Positions 7,750 through 15,515 of a DNA stretch of 26,074 nucleotides are shown here, piece after piece. Made by a program: the position numbers and the translations under genes. Each line of letters begins with the position of its first letter. Positions within the stretch are counted from its first letter, which is position 1. The notes under the pieces were generated by a model that was not told the origin of the DNA, did no database searches, and was given only the letters and a program-made list of their open reading frames with translations. Source of the stretch: a virus. The stretch lies in IMG/VR virus record IMGVR_UViG_3300037189_002471, positions 1 to 26,074 of that record; one strand, 5' to 3'.

Positions 7750-9750
7750 ATGAACATAATTACAACACCAGAACAGTTAAAAGAGTTCGTAGATTTTTAT
7801 TCCAAAGTAGATGCGTTCGCATGGGACACTGAGACCATTGGCGAAGACCGTCTATACCCAGTAATCAATGACGTTTGCTGGATTTCATTTGCGACGGATG
7901 GTCGCACTGACGTTATCCCTATGGGCCACCCTAATGGTGAACTTGAAGGGTACGATAAGCCACTTCTACTCACCGGTCAGCGCCGTCTAGCTGAGGGCAA
8001 GCCTATCCTTGAGTCGCACTACTCAAAGGACGAGCGCAAGTGGACACCTAAGTTTGGTGAGGCTCCTAAGCAGCTGACACCACGTCAGGTATTTGACGCC
8101 ATCAAACCAATCATGTTTGGCTCAGCCCTAAAGATTGCCCACAACGCCAAGTTTGATTTGAAATCAATCGCTAAGTACTACGGCGGCACTATCCCTGCTA
8201 AGCCACACTTTGATACCTTGATGGCGGCGTTTGTCGTAAACAATCTGAACAAGTTTGACCTAGGACTTGCTGCGTGTGTAAAGCGAGAGCTCGGCATCGA
8301 GGTTGAGAAGGGCGTAGGAGAAAACGTCGCACTTCACTCGTTTAGTGACGTGGCTAAATACTCAGGCATCGACGCCGAGGTCACCTGGGCACTCTACAAG
8401 GCGTTAGAGCCAAAGATTGTGGGCAACCTCAAGAAGGTTTGGAAACTAGAGATGGATGTCCTACCAGCCTTGTGTGACATGGAGCTAACGGGCGCATACA
8501 TCGACCAGGACGCCCTAGAGATTCTTGCTAAAGAGATTGAGCGTGGCAAGACTGCTGCCGAGGCTAAGTGCTACAAGGCCGCTGGTAAGGCGTTCGCCAT
8601 TAACTCTGTGCCAGCAAAGCAGACCTTGTTGTTTGTTGGCGAGAACGGAAAGAAACCCCGCATAACCCCTAACCCCAAGTTTAAGAACACACTCACCCCT
8701 AAGGGTGCTGAGGCTAAGAAGAACGGTGTCGAACTTACTTCTGCCCACTTCTCTGTGTCCGCTGATGCTCTTGAGTATTACCGTGGTAAGGACGACTTGG
8801 TGGATGCAATCCTGGAGTACCAGGACTTGAACAAACTTATGACCACTTATGTAACCCCGTACACGGGTGGGTCTGTTAAGCGCACCACTAACGGTAAAGA
8901 GAAGATTACCCAGAAGAAGTCGCTGCTAATCAATGGACGTGTACACACTAACTTTAAAGCTCACGGAGCAGAGACAGGCCGTTTCTCTTCTTCGGAACCC
9001 AACCTCCAGAACATCCCCTCGTCTGGAGAATACGGCAAGTTGGTCCGCAACCTGTTTGTAGCACCCCCTGGCTACAAACTGGTTGTGGCCGATTACTCGC
9101 AGATTGAGCCAAGAATTATTGCTGCGTTCTCTGAGGACCCTGTGCTTTGTGAGAACTACCGAACTGGTGGCGACGTGTACACCACGATTGGTGACACTAT
9201 GGGTGTAGACCGCAAGGCAGGTAAGGTTCTTGTGCTAGCCATCTCGTATGGTGTTGGGCCTGACAAGATTGCGTCATCTATTGGCTGTACTTTGGCAGAG
9301 GCAAAGGATTTGTTGAGCCGTTTCGAACAGAAGTTTTCTTCAATTGAGAAGTATAAGGCGAAGGTAATTCGTCAGGCAAAACAGGTTACTCCCATTCCTT
9401 TTGTCGAAACAATGTTTGGCCGTCGTCGCTACATTCCAGAGTTGAATTCTAAGGACTTCACGATGCTAGGTAGGGCCGAGCGCCAGGCTTTCAACACCAT
9501 GATTCAGGGCTCTGCAGCAGACTTGATGAAGTTGGCTTTGGTCCGTGCTCACTCTTGCTTTACTGACGAGCCAGATGTTAATCTTATTCTTACAGTTCAC
9601 GACGAACTTGTAACTATTGCACCGGAAGATAAGGCGGAAGAAGTGGCGGAGGCGATTCGTAATTCTATGGAGGGCATCAATCTTCAGCAGATTACTGTGC
9701 CGTTGATTGCCGATGTCAAGATTGTCGATAAGTGGGGCGAGGCTAAGTAA
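7750..9750 (+). CDS. polA: Family A DNA polymerase (Pol I type) with 3'-5' exonuclease
   Basis: This 666-residue replicative polymerase has an intact proofreading domain: Exo I WDTET (D26, E28), Exo II HNAKFD (131-136) and Exo III Y204-x3-D208. The polymerase has motif A VADYSQIEPR (D448), motif B R488-x3-K492-x3-L496-x3-Y500 and motif C VHDE (H617, D618, E619). No 5'-3' exonuclease domain is fused to it. The residue equivalent to E. coli Phe762 is leucine (L496). A longer frame begins at GTG 7714, but that lies inside the hairpin, whereas ATG 7750 has AGGGCAAAC before it, the same context as the helicase start. It overlaps the next gene by 1 nt. Confidence 0.95.
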   Translation: MNIITTPEQLKEFVDFYSKVDAFAWDTETIGEDRLYPVINDVCWISFATDGRTDVIPMGHPNGELEGYDKPLLLTGQRRLAEGKPILESHYSKDERKWTPKFGEAPKQLTPRQVFDAIKPIMFGSALKIAHNAKFDLKSIAKYYGGTIPAKPHFDTLMAAFVVNNLNKFDLGLAACVKRELGIEVEKGVGENVALHSFSDVAKYSGIDAEVTWALYKALEPKIVGNLKKVWKLEMDVLPALCDMELTGAYIDQDALEILAKEIERGKTAAEAKCYKAAGKAFAINSVPAKQTLLFVGENGKKPRITPNPKFKNTLTPKGAEAKKNGVELTSAHFSVSADALEYYRGKDDLVDAILEYQDLNKLMTTYVTPYTGGSVKRTTNGKEKITQKKSLLINGRVHTNFKAHGAETGRFSSSEPNLQNIPSSGEYGKLVRNLFVAPPGYKLVVADYSQIEPRIIAAFSEDPVLCENYRTGGDVYTTIGDTMGVDRKAGKVLVLAISYGVGPDKIASSIGCTLAEAKDLLSRFEQKFSSIEKYKAKVIRQAKQVTPIPFVETMFGRRRYIPELNSKDFTMLGRAERQAFNTMIQGSAADLMKLALVRAHSCFTDEPDVNLILTVHDELVTIAPEDKAEEVAEAIRNSMEGINLQQITVPLIADVKIVDKWGEAK

Positions 9751-10157
9751 TGTTTAAGAAAAAGAAAAAGCAGAAACTTACTTTGGCGGACGTGTCTGCC
9801 AGAATCCGTGGGTTCATGCTTGACTCTCAGATAAACAATGCCCATGAACTTAGCGTGCTACTTGGTTGCAGCGTTATTAGCGACGAAGTGCAGTACAAGG
9901 AAGAAAAAGAAAGCGACAAGCGGGTAGAGAAGATTGCTTATCTTATTCCGTTGCTTTATTCACACTCGCACTTGATTGCAGAAAGTTCTGTTGAGTTTCA
10001 GAGACAGAACGTAGCAGATGAACTAAAAGGACTTCCAGATGAAATCTGGTTGGAGAGCAAGAACTTGATGGAGCAGATTTCTATTTCTGCATTGATGGGC
10101 TCTATCTCTCAGCTAATCGATATGGGTTTACTAGAAATACCTAAGGAGCACAAGTAA
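9750..10157 (+). CDS. Hypothetical protein with lysine-rich N-terminus
   Basis: This is a 135-residue protein that opens with FKKKKKQK and continues as a mostly helical, acidic protein. I see no catalytic or metal-binding motif and no membrane segment. It is translationally coupled to the polymerase gene (TAATG at 9748-9752) and to the next gene in the same way, so it is made together with the replication proteins. A polymerase accessory role is possible from position alone. The CDS is well supported by coupling and codon use; the function is unknown. Confidence 0.75.
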   Translation: MFKKKKKQKLTLADVSARIRGFMLDSQINNAHELSVLLGCSVISDEVQYKEEKESDKRVEKIAYLIPLLYSHSHLIAESSVEFQRQNVADELKGLPDEIWLESKNLMEQISISALMGSISQLIDMGLLEIPKEHK

Positions 10158-10546
10158 TGAACAACGCAGACTGGTGGGCAAATAAGCTCGCCCAGCAGAA
10201 TGGTCAGCCTCAGGTAGGCCGTCCAGTCAACGACATCCCCATGCCACCATCGCAGCAGCCATTGGCTCCGATGCCCACGTTTCAACCCGCTCAACCACAG
10301 GCCCGGCAGATTCCGTCCGCTTCGCAGACTTCTACGTGTCCTGACTGCGGGTCGGGCAATTACATGTCTCCTGACCAGAGAACGATTGCGCTTCGGTGCT
10401 ACGACTGTGGCTACCCCATCTCTCAGTCAGGCTCCCGGTTTGGTGGATTGGCTGGTGCTCACGTGGAGGGTGCTGCGAAAGCAGCGATGGGCAATGATTC
10501 GACAAGCAACTGGAACCCGCAAGGAATTATCGGAAGAGTTAACTAA
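10157..10546 (+). CDS. Proline/glutamine-rich zinc-ribbon protein
   Basis: This is a 129-residue protein in three parts: an N-terminal NADWWANKL segment, a Pro/Gln-rich linker (about 17-60), and a zinc ribbon with C61, C64, C81 and C84 followed by a Gly/Ala-rich tail. The two CxxC knuckles 17 residues apart should hold one zinc ion. The tryptophan-rich N-terminus looks like a short docking peptide. There is no catalytic motif. It overlaps both neighbours by 1 nt. The function is unknown; a nucleic-acid or protein adaptor is the simplest reading. Confidence 0.7.
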   Translation: MNNADWWANKLAQQNGQPQVGRPVNDIPMPPSQQPLAPMPTFQPAQPQARQIPSASQTSTCPDCGSGNYMSPDQRTIALRCYDCGYPISQSGSRFGGLAGAHVEGAAKAAMGNDSTSNWNPQGIIGRVN

Positions 10547-10992
10547 TGGCAGGGAAACCCTTTAGCCCAGAGTTGTACGGTAATGACGACGACGCTAAAG
10601 ACCTTTTTATTGCGTTTCTAGAAAACAACGACTGGGAAGCCTGGGTAAATCCAGACCAGTACGGGATAGACGTGCTAGCTATAGATTACTTTGGAGATGA
10701 ATTCCAGTTTGAAGTTGAGGTCAAGCATAACTGGCGTGGCCCCAAGTTTCAGTACGACACGTTGCACTACTCGGACCGCAAACGTAAATTCTTAAGCGAA
10801 CCTAACAACACCTTTTTTGTGACGTTTAACCACGACCGTACCCACGCCCTTCTAGTATCGGGCTTGCTCTTATCGGCGTCACCAACTATTATTAAAGATA
10901 CGATTTACACAAGAAACGAAAAGTTCATAGAAGTACCAGCCGCAGAATGCACATTAGTAAACATAGGAGAACCTCTTGACAAACAGTGGTAG
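10546..10992 (+). CDS. PD-(D/E)XK nuclease-like protein
   Basis: This is a 148-residue protein with a likely restriction-endonuclease-like core. D42 in YGIDVLAID is followed by E58-V-K60 on the next strand, the D...ExK arrangement of the PD-(D/E)XK active site, with an acidic helix before it (DDDAKDLFIAF). The second half has alternating strands consistent with the rest of such a fold. It may cut or trim DNA during recombination or host DNA breakdown. It is in the same operon as recA and the polymerase. The fold assignment rests on motif spacing and is moderately sure; the substrate is unknown. Confidence 0.65.
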   Translation: MAGKPFSPELYGNDDDAKDLFIAFLENNDWEAWVNPDQYGIDVLAIDYFGDEFQFEVEVKHNWRGPKFQYDTLHYSDRKRKFLSEPNNTFFVTFNHDRTHALLVSGLLLSASPTIIKDTIYTRNEKFIEVPAAECTLVNIGEPLDKQW

Positions 10993-11209
10993 CAATTGGA
11001 CAGACGAACAATGGATGGAAGATGTCATCCGCCATTACCAGGACGGTTATCGTTTTGGTAATGCAGACGGGCTGCTAAAAGCCGCTCATGTTATTGAAGA
11101 TTTTGTGCACAGGCTTATTCTTCAGGGACGAGCTGAGGCTAATCTAGACGAGCTGCTTCTTCTATCCGAGACACTCACCATTACTAAGGAAGACGACACA
11201 GATGATTAA
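10976..11209 (+). CDS. Small acidic helical protein (TTG start)
   Basis: This is a 77-residue, acidic, mainly helical protein with no recognised motif. The TTG at 10976 is the best start: AGGAGA at 10965-10970 lies five bases upstream, and no ATG occurs in frame near it except the one at 11012, which would remove the first helix. It overlaps the nuclease-like gene by 17 nt and the recA-like gene by 8 nt. Placement directly before recA suggests shared expression, but I cannot assign a role. Confidence 0.65.
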   Translation: MTNSGSNWTDEQWMEDVIRHYQDGYRFGNADGLLKAAHVIEDFVHRLILQGRAEANLDELLLLSETLTITKEDDTDD

Positions 11210-12248
11210 TGCAGAAGCAAAAAAGATTATGGCCGCTATCAATAAGCGGTTTGGAGAAAACGTCGTAGTAGTAGGGGAGAACATTCGTGGGGACCTTATC
11301 AGACGCATCACTACTGGTTCTACTACATTTGATTACTGTCTAGGCGGAGGATTCCCAGCAAATCAGTGGAACGAACTTATCGGTGAACCATCGCACGGAA
11401 AGACTGCAATTGCTCTCAAGACTATCGCTGCTAATCAGAAAATAAACCCAGAGCACACCACCGTATGGGTTGCTGCCGAACAGTGGGTTCCTGAGTACGC
11501 AGACATGTGTGGCGTGGACACCAGCCGAGTTATTGTTGTAGAAACCAACATTATGGAAGAGGCTTACGATGCAGTTATTGCTTTTGCGGAGTCCAAGGCT
11601 GTTGACGCCATCGTTATCGACTCCCTCCCTGCTCTAAGTCCAGCTCCTGAGATGGAGAAGAACATGGACGAAATGACAGTCGGGCGTGGTGCACTCCTGA
11701 CCAACAAGTTTTTCCGAGTAGTGGGCGCTGCCATGAAACGTTCATTGGTGGAGGACGAACGCCCAATACTCGGATTAATCATTAACCAGTACCGCATGAA
11801 GATTGGTGTGATGCACGGAGACCCACGCACTACCCCAGGCGGAGAAGGCAAGAACTATGCGTTCTTTACTCGCTCAGAGGTACGTCGTGACGAGTGGATT
11901 GAGGTTGGCTCAGGAAACAACAAGGTCCGTGTAGGCCAGCGAATCAAGATTAGGACTATCAAGAACAAGACCGCCCCACCACAGCGTGTAGCGTACATCG
12001 ACTTCTACTTCTCCCCGCACAGCATTTACGCTGCCGGTGACTTTGACACTGCTAAAGAAACCGCTTCTTTGGCTATTATCAAGGGTATTGTGGACCGCAA
12101 GGGTGGCTGGTACTATTACGGAGAACGCAAGTGGCAGGGCTCCGAAGGTCTTGTCAACTCTATCCGTGAAGAAGTAGACTTGCTCGAAGAACTCAAGGAT
12201 AAAATCTTGAGCACCCCAGATAGTTTTGTAGGAGGAACCGATGAGTAA
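11202..12248 (+). CDS. recA: RecA-like recombinase
   Basis: This 348-residue protein has the RecA core: Walker A GEPSHGKT (61-68), a catalytic glutamate in VAAEQW (E93), Walker B AIVIDSL (136-142) and the L2 region beginning INQYRMKIGV (about 184-193) followed by the TTPGG turn. RecA polymerises on single-stranded DNA and drives strand exchange with ATP. The C-terminal part (from about 270) is shorter and different from bacterial RecA. It lies upstream of a Cas4-like exonuclease and two resolvase-type genes, fitting a phage recombination-dependent replication or repair pathway. The stop overlaps the next start by 8 nt as ATGAGTAA. Confidence 0.92.
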   Translation: MINAEAKKIMAAINKRFGENVVVVGENIRGDLIRRITTGSTTFDYCLGGGFPANQWNELIGEPSHGKTAIALKTIAANQKINPEHTTVWVAAEQWVPEYADMCGVDTSRVIVVETNIMEEAYDAVIAFAESKAVDAIVIDSLPALSPAPEMEKNMDEMTVGRGALLTNKFFRVVGAAMKRSLVEDERPILGLIINQYRMKIGVMHGDPRTTPGGEGKNYAFFTRSEVRRDEWIEVGSGNNKVRVGQRIKIRTIKNKTAPPQRVAYIDFYFSPHSIYAAGDFDTAKETASLAIIKGIVDRKGGWYYYGERKWQGSEGLVNSIREEVDLLEELKDKILSTPDSFVGGTDE

Positions 12249-12453
12249 AACTAAAGAAGAGTACATGGCGCAGATTGAAGAAGATTATGCTGCGTATGTT
12301 GAGGCGCAGAACCAGGCTTTTCGTAGAGAAGGAGCCGAAGAGCTTCGTATCGGAATCCTGCGCAGTCTCGAATCGGCTAAAGAGTTTGCCAGCACAGAGA
12401 TGCTCCTTGCTTTTGACAAAGCAATTGCTTACGTAAAGCAGGCAACCATCTAA
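12241..12453 (+). CDS. Small helical hypothetical protein
   Basis: This 70-residue, strongly helical protein is rich in Glu, Ala and Lys and has no cysteine or catalytic motif. GGAGGA lies just before the ATG, which overlaps the recA stop by 8 nt. The stop overlaps the following ATG by 1 nt. It may be a small binding partner of recombination proteins; this is suggested by position only. Confidence 0.65.
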   Translation: MSKTKEEYMAQIEEDYAAYVEAQNQAFRREGAEELRIGILRSLESAKEFASTEMLLAFDKAIAYVKQATI

Positions 12454-12785
12454 TGAAGTCCGAAGGTCAGAGGCAGTCTCAGAAGCATGAAAAGCGTATT
12501 GCTAAAGCCATTGGTGGAAGCACTACCGCAGCTTCTGGGGCCTTCTGGTCTCGCAAAGGCGACGTCCGCAACAACGAACTGCTAGTTGAACACAAGTGGA
12601 CGGGCAAGAAGTCTAAAACTATTCAGTCTGCAGAGCTGAAAAAAATAACCAATGAGGCCATTATGGATGGTCGCACACCGATATTCGGAATCCATCTAGA
12701 CGGAGAAGACTATGTGATTCTTCTGGAAACCGACCTATTTGAAATGTGGAATAAGTTAAATGAGTCTTCAGAACCTACTTCCTAG
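12453..12785 (+). CDS. Hjc-like PD-(D/E)XK nuclease, putative Holliday junction resolvase
   Basis: This is a 110-residue basic protein. An N-terminal helix with KHEKRIAKAIGG supplies the conserved glutamate, GDVR supplies the aspartate and LLVEHKWTG supplies the ExK pair. The order E, D, ExK and the short length match small archaeal-Hjc-type and phage resolvases that cut four-way junctions. The S/G-rich loop before GDV is also typical. It follows recA, where a junction-resolving enzyme makes sense. A RuvC-like protein is encoded 4 kb downstream, so this one may act on other branched or damaged DNA. Confidence 0.7.
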   Translation: MKSEGQRQSQKHEKRIAKAIGGSTTAASGAFWSRKGDVRNNELLVEHKWTGKKSKTIQSAELKKITNEAIMDGRTPIFGIHLDGEDYVILLETDLFEMWNKLNESSEPTS

Positions 12786-13134
12786 TGACGGTGACCTTGA
12801 GTGGTATACTGACGCTGCCTGTTGGAGCGTTGACGAAGATGGAAACTTCCTTGTTGATGTAAACATTTTCTTCCCACCAAGAGACAAGAACCTTTACAAG
12901 AAGATTGCTGATGAAGCAAAGACCTATTGCTTTGGACCAAATAAGAGTAGTGTTTGTCCAGTACGTGCAGAGTGTCTTTGGACTGCTGTAAACCAAGACA
13001 TAAAGAACGGAATCTGGGGCGGCCTAAGCCACAGGGAACGTAATGCTCTTGTGCGTAAGTGGCGTAAGAACTATAAAGAGACCATGACGTTGAAGGAATA
13101 CATCTTTCAGCTAGATAAAAAGGAGAACAAATGA
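12760..13134 (+). CDS. WhiB-family Fe-S transcription factor with expanded cysteine spacing
   Basis: This 124-residue protein has the WhiB hallmarks: C21, C57, C66 and C72, then the GIWGGLS turn and a basic tail (RERNALVRKWRKN). The stretch CPVRAECL is typical. WhiB proteins bind a 4Fe-4S cluster and, with the principal sigma factor, alter transcription; phage copies are known to act against host WhiB function. The usual CxxC between the second and third cysteine is Cx8C here because of about six extra residues. The start overlaps the nuclease gene by 26 nt and has only a weak ribosome-binding site. The tail may bind DNA. Confidence 0.9.
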   Translation: MSLQNLLPSDGDLEWYTDAACWSVDEDGNFLVDVNIFFPPRDKNLYKKIADEAKTYCFGPNKSSVCPVRAECLWTAVNQDIKNGIWGGLSHRERNALVRKWRKNYKETMTLKEYIFQLDKKENK

Positions 13135-13997
13135 CCGTACCAAAGACTGAGCTAAGAAAGTTCCTAGACGCCAAGGCTAAGCCTGCTCGTCTGTTGGGTG
13201 ACATTGAGCGCCACCTACTCCAGCGACCAGTGGGCGACCGTAGCACTACGGTACTGCACCCATCTGAAATCATCAAGAAAGACTTCTGTAAGCGTGGCTC
13301 GTACTTCCTACTGAAGGGCCACACCAAGATTGCAGAAAAGCCACCGCTACGTCTACAGAACATCTTTGACACTGGTCACGCCATCCACGCTAAGTGGCAG
13401 CGTTACTTCCAGGAGATGGGCGTTCTATACGGCCGCTTTACTTGTGTGGCCTGTGACTTTTCTTTGTTTGGCTTAGGTCCAGTAACTTGTCCAAGTTGCA
13501 GCAGAAACACAATGGAGTATCGTGAGGTTACCCTGCACGACGACGCCTTGCGTATTAAGGGCCACACCGATGGTTGGGTAAAGGGCATCGGTAACGACTG
13601 CCTAATTGAGATTAAGTCAATTGGTCCAGGCACTATCCGTGCAGAAGCACCTAACCTGATGATGGACGCAGACGGCGACTTCATGAAGGCTTGGGGCAAC
13701 GTTCGCCGCCCATTCCCTAGCCACATCCTTCAGGGACAGATGTACCTAGAGCTGATGGACCGCATGGGTGTACGGGACGACAATGACGAACCTATCAACG
13801 AGATTGTGTTCCTATACGAGTTGAAGGCTGACCAGTCCTACAAAGAGTTCTCAATTAAGAGAGACTTTGAGTTGGTTCGCCACATTTTCGACAAGGCTAA
13901 GTTTGTAGTGGACGCAGTTGAGGCAGGGATTGCCCCAGAGTGCAACAACAACCCGGGCAGCACTTGCAAGGACTGTGCGCCGTATAAGGAGGACTAA
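13131..13997 (+). CDS. Cas4/RecB-like exonuclease
   Basis: This 288-residue PD-(D/E)XK nuclease belongs to the Cas4 group. The active site is GHTDGW (D147) with E160-I-K162, and a Q201-x3-Y205 motif follows. The Fe-S cysteines are split as in Cas4: C53 in DFCKRGS and C271, C279, C282 near the C-terminus. A second cysteine set, C105-x2-C108 and C120-x2-C123, forms an extra zinc ribbon between the N-terminal helices and the catalytic core. Such proteins resect DNA ends to give single strands for RecA. AAAAGGAGAACAA precedes the ATG and the overlap with whiB is ATGA. There are no CRISPR repeats nearby, so a recombination role is favoured. Confidence 0.88.
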   Translation: MTVPKTELRKFLDAKAKPARLLGDIERHLLQRPVGDRSTTVLHPSEIIKKDFCKRGSYFLLKGHTKIAEKPPLRLQNIFDTGHAIHAKWQRYFQEMGVLYGRFTCVACDFSLFGLGPVTCPSCSRNTMEYREVTLHDDALRIKGHTDGWVKGIGNDCLIEIKSIGPGTIRAEAPNLMMDADGDFMKAWGNVRRPFPSHILQGQMYLELMDRMGVRDDNDEPINEIVFLYELKADQSYKEFSIKRDFELVRHIFDKAKFVVDAVEAGIAPECNNNPGSTCKDCAPYKED

Positions 13998-14455
13998 TGG
14001 GAGCTTTAGAAAAATTTGCTGGTTGGGGTATCCACTTCAACAAACCAAGCGATGAACAGGTTACCCTTCCAGCAGACATTACCGCTATTGCATCTGAGGA
14101 GTTAGGCGAGTTGTTTACACGTCTGACTGCCTGGACGGATTACATCAACTCTCAGTTGGTTATGGCACAGTTAGAGGAACGAGCAATTCTCAAGAAGAAA
14201 GACTTTGCCGAGAACACCATGCTAATTAAGCGAATGGGCGCTGGTGTAAAGGGCGAACGTGTAACTACGGTCAAGGCAGAGATTGCTGTTCACCAGGACA
14301 TCGTGGACCTTGACAGAGATTACGAAGAAAAGTACGCTTATCGTAAGTTGGTGGAGATGCTACTAACAAACCATGAGCGTGACCTATCTCTCGTTAGTCG
14401 TGAGATTACTCGTCGCTCAAACGACTCCAAAGCGTTACGGAAGGAATATCTTTAG
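13997..14455 (+). CDS. Helical hypothetical protein next to Cas4-like nuclease
   Basis: This is a 152-residue protein made almost entirely of charged helices, with likely coiled coil from about 95 to 150. No cysteine pairs or nucleotide-binding motifs are seen. AGGAGG lies just before the ATG, which overlaps the nuclease stop by 1 nt, so the pair is probably made together. A role as partner of the nuclease or in annealing is possible from position, but I recognise no family. Confidence 0.7.
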   Translation: MGALEKFAGWGIHFNKPSDEQVTLPADITAIASEELGELFTRLTAWTDYINSQLVMAQLEERAILKKKDFAENTMLIKRMGAGVKGERVTTVKAEIAVHQDIVDLDRDYEEKYAYRKLVEMLLTNHERDLSLVSREITRRSNDSKALRKEYL

Positions 14456-14631
14456 TGAGTAAATTTGATTACGCCCTAGGTTGGAAAGAAGGGTTCGAGG
14501 AAGGCGAAAAGAAGGCAGCAGAACAGATTGCCGATGTTCTTGAGCGCAGACTTCCGGAACTGTTTTACAAGTGGTCCAGCGACGTAGGCGCAGAAATCGT
14601 AGACATTATCAGAATAAAGAGCGGAGAATAA
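14455..14631 (+). CDS. Small hypothetical protein (GTG start)
   Basis: This 58-residue, acidic, helical protein begins MSKFDYALGWKEG. The GTG overlaps the preceding TAG by 1 nt, with GGAAGGA upstream, and the start sequence GTGAGTAA matches several other junctions in this module. The stop is one base before the next ATG. It has no recognised domain. The CDS is supported by tight placement between two coupled genes and by codon use like the neighbours. Confidence 0.6.
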   Translation: MSKFDYALGWKEGFEEGEKKAAEQIADVLERRLPELFYKWSSDVGAEIVDIIRIKSGE

Positions 14632-14632
14632 C

Positions 14633-15088
14633 ATGGGAAGAATGAAGGATTTGTATACAGAGATGCACGAGGCTGCAGAAGAGCAGGGAGGACTTCCTGA
14701 AGAACTTGTGGACATGCTACGAGCCCACTATGGTGGGGACGCCCGTCCTCTTGGAGACATTGCTAGCCTAAAGCCCGAGCTTGTAGGTCTAATCCAGCGT
14801 GGTGCTGATGACGCTTTTAACGAAGCGGTTCAGCAGAAGTTCCAGCACGCCAAGAGCGTGTTGCTACAGAAGCAGAAGGACTACGGACCACTAAACATTT
14901 CACAGGCTCCAGGCGGGCCTATCAACGGTTTGAGAGTACGTATGCACGATAAGTTGGCTAGGATTAATCACCTCGTTGACTCGGGTGCAACCCCAGAGAA
15001 CGAGAGCCTGCGAGACTCATTCCTAGACCTAGCCAACTACTCAATCATTGCTATGATGGTTCTGGATGGCGACTGGCCTAGTGAGTAA
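14633..15088 (+). CDS. MazG-like / DUF1599-type nucleotide-modification-associated protein
   Basis: In this 151-residue protein the C-terminal two thirds match the DUF1599 (nucleotide modification associated domain 1) pattern: KQKDYGPLN at about 80-88, RMHDKLAR at 103-110 and DSFLDLANYSI at 128-138. This all-alpha fold is related to MazG nucleotide pyrophosphohydrolases and is common in phages, sometimes near base-modification genes. It may hydrolyse or sense nucleotides during infection. No base-modification enzyme is recognised in this window. CGGAGAA precedes the ATG. The end overlaps the next GTG by 8 nt. Confidence 0.75.
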   Translation: MGRMKDLYTEMHEAAEEQGGLPEELVDMLRAHYGGDARPLGDIASLKPELVGLIQRGADDAFNEAVQQKFQHAKSVLLQKQKDYGPLNISQAPGGPINGLRVRMHDKLARINHLVDSGATPENESLRDSFLDLANYSIIAMMVLDGDWPSE

Positions 15089-15515
15089 GTCTGTAGGCTT
15101 CCAGCCCCACTTTGACCACGACATGGCTCGTGGCGAAGTTGGGGAGTCTTTGCTTGACTTGCTGTTTGAAGACAGCCAGGACCCCAACGTTACGATTGAG
15201 GTCAAGACAGACTACCGAGCCAACGAGACCGGTAACTTCTATGTTGAGACTGAGAAGTATCGCAAGCCAGACGCCAGCGATGCTGTTCCATCAGGTGTTT
15301 ACGGTACGCAGTCCAAGTGGTGGGCGCAAGCATCCCCCGACGGCACCGCCGTACTATTCATAAAGACCGAGGCTCTGCGTAACTACATCGAGCTAGTTGA
15401 CCCTCCTAAGAGCGCCCAGCCGATTGCTAACCACAATTCTGCAGCAAGCAAAGGCGTCTTGATTTCTATCAAAGGCCTGATGAAGTATCTTAAACTAGGT
15501 AAGATTAGTGAGTAA
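15081..15515 (+). CDS. Putative PD-(D/E)XK nuclease
   Basis: This is a 144-residue protein from GTG 15081. An acidic helix (GEVGESLLDLLFED) leads to TIEVKTD, giving the ExK pair E40 and K42, followed by ETGNFYVE. An acidic helix, then EVK, then a strand is the order seen in PD-(D/E)XK nucleases. GTG 15081 was preferred over ATG 15066 because GTGAGTAA repeats the 8-nt stop/start overlap used by neighbouring genes; neither start has a strong ribosome-binding site. The biological target is unknown. It could process phage intermediates or degrade host DNA. Confidence 0.65.
   Translation: MSKSVGFQPHFDHDMARGEVGESLLDLLFEDSQDPNVTIEVKTDYRANETGNFYVETEKYRKPDASDAVPSGVYGTQSKWWAQASPDGTAVLFIKTEALRNYIELVDPPKSAQPIANHNSAASKGVLISIKGLMKYLKLGKISE

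Noticed and set aside
13131-13997. Cas4-like gene as part of a CRISPR-Cas system
   Set aside because: No repeats with regular spacers and no cas1 or cas2 are present; the neighbours are recombination genes, so a phage exonuclease role fits better.
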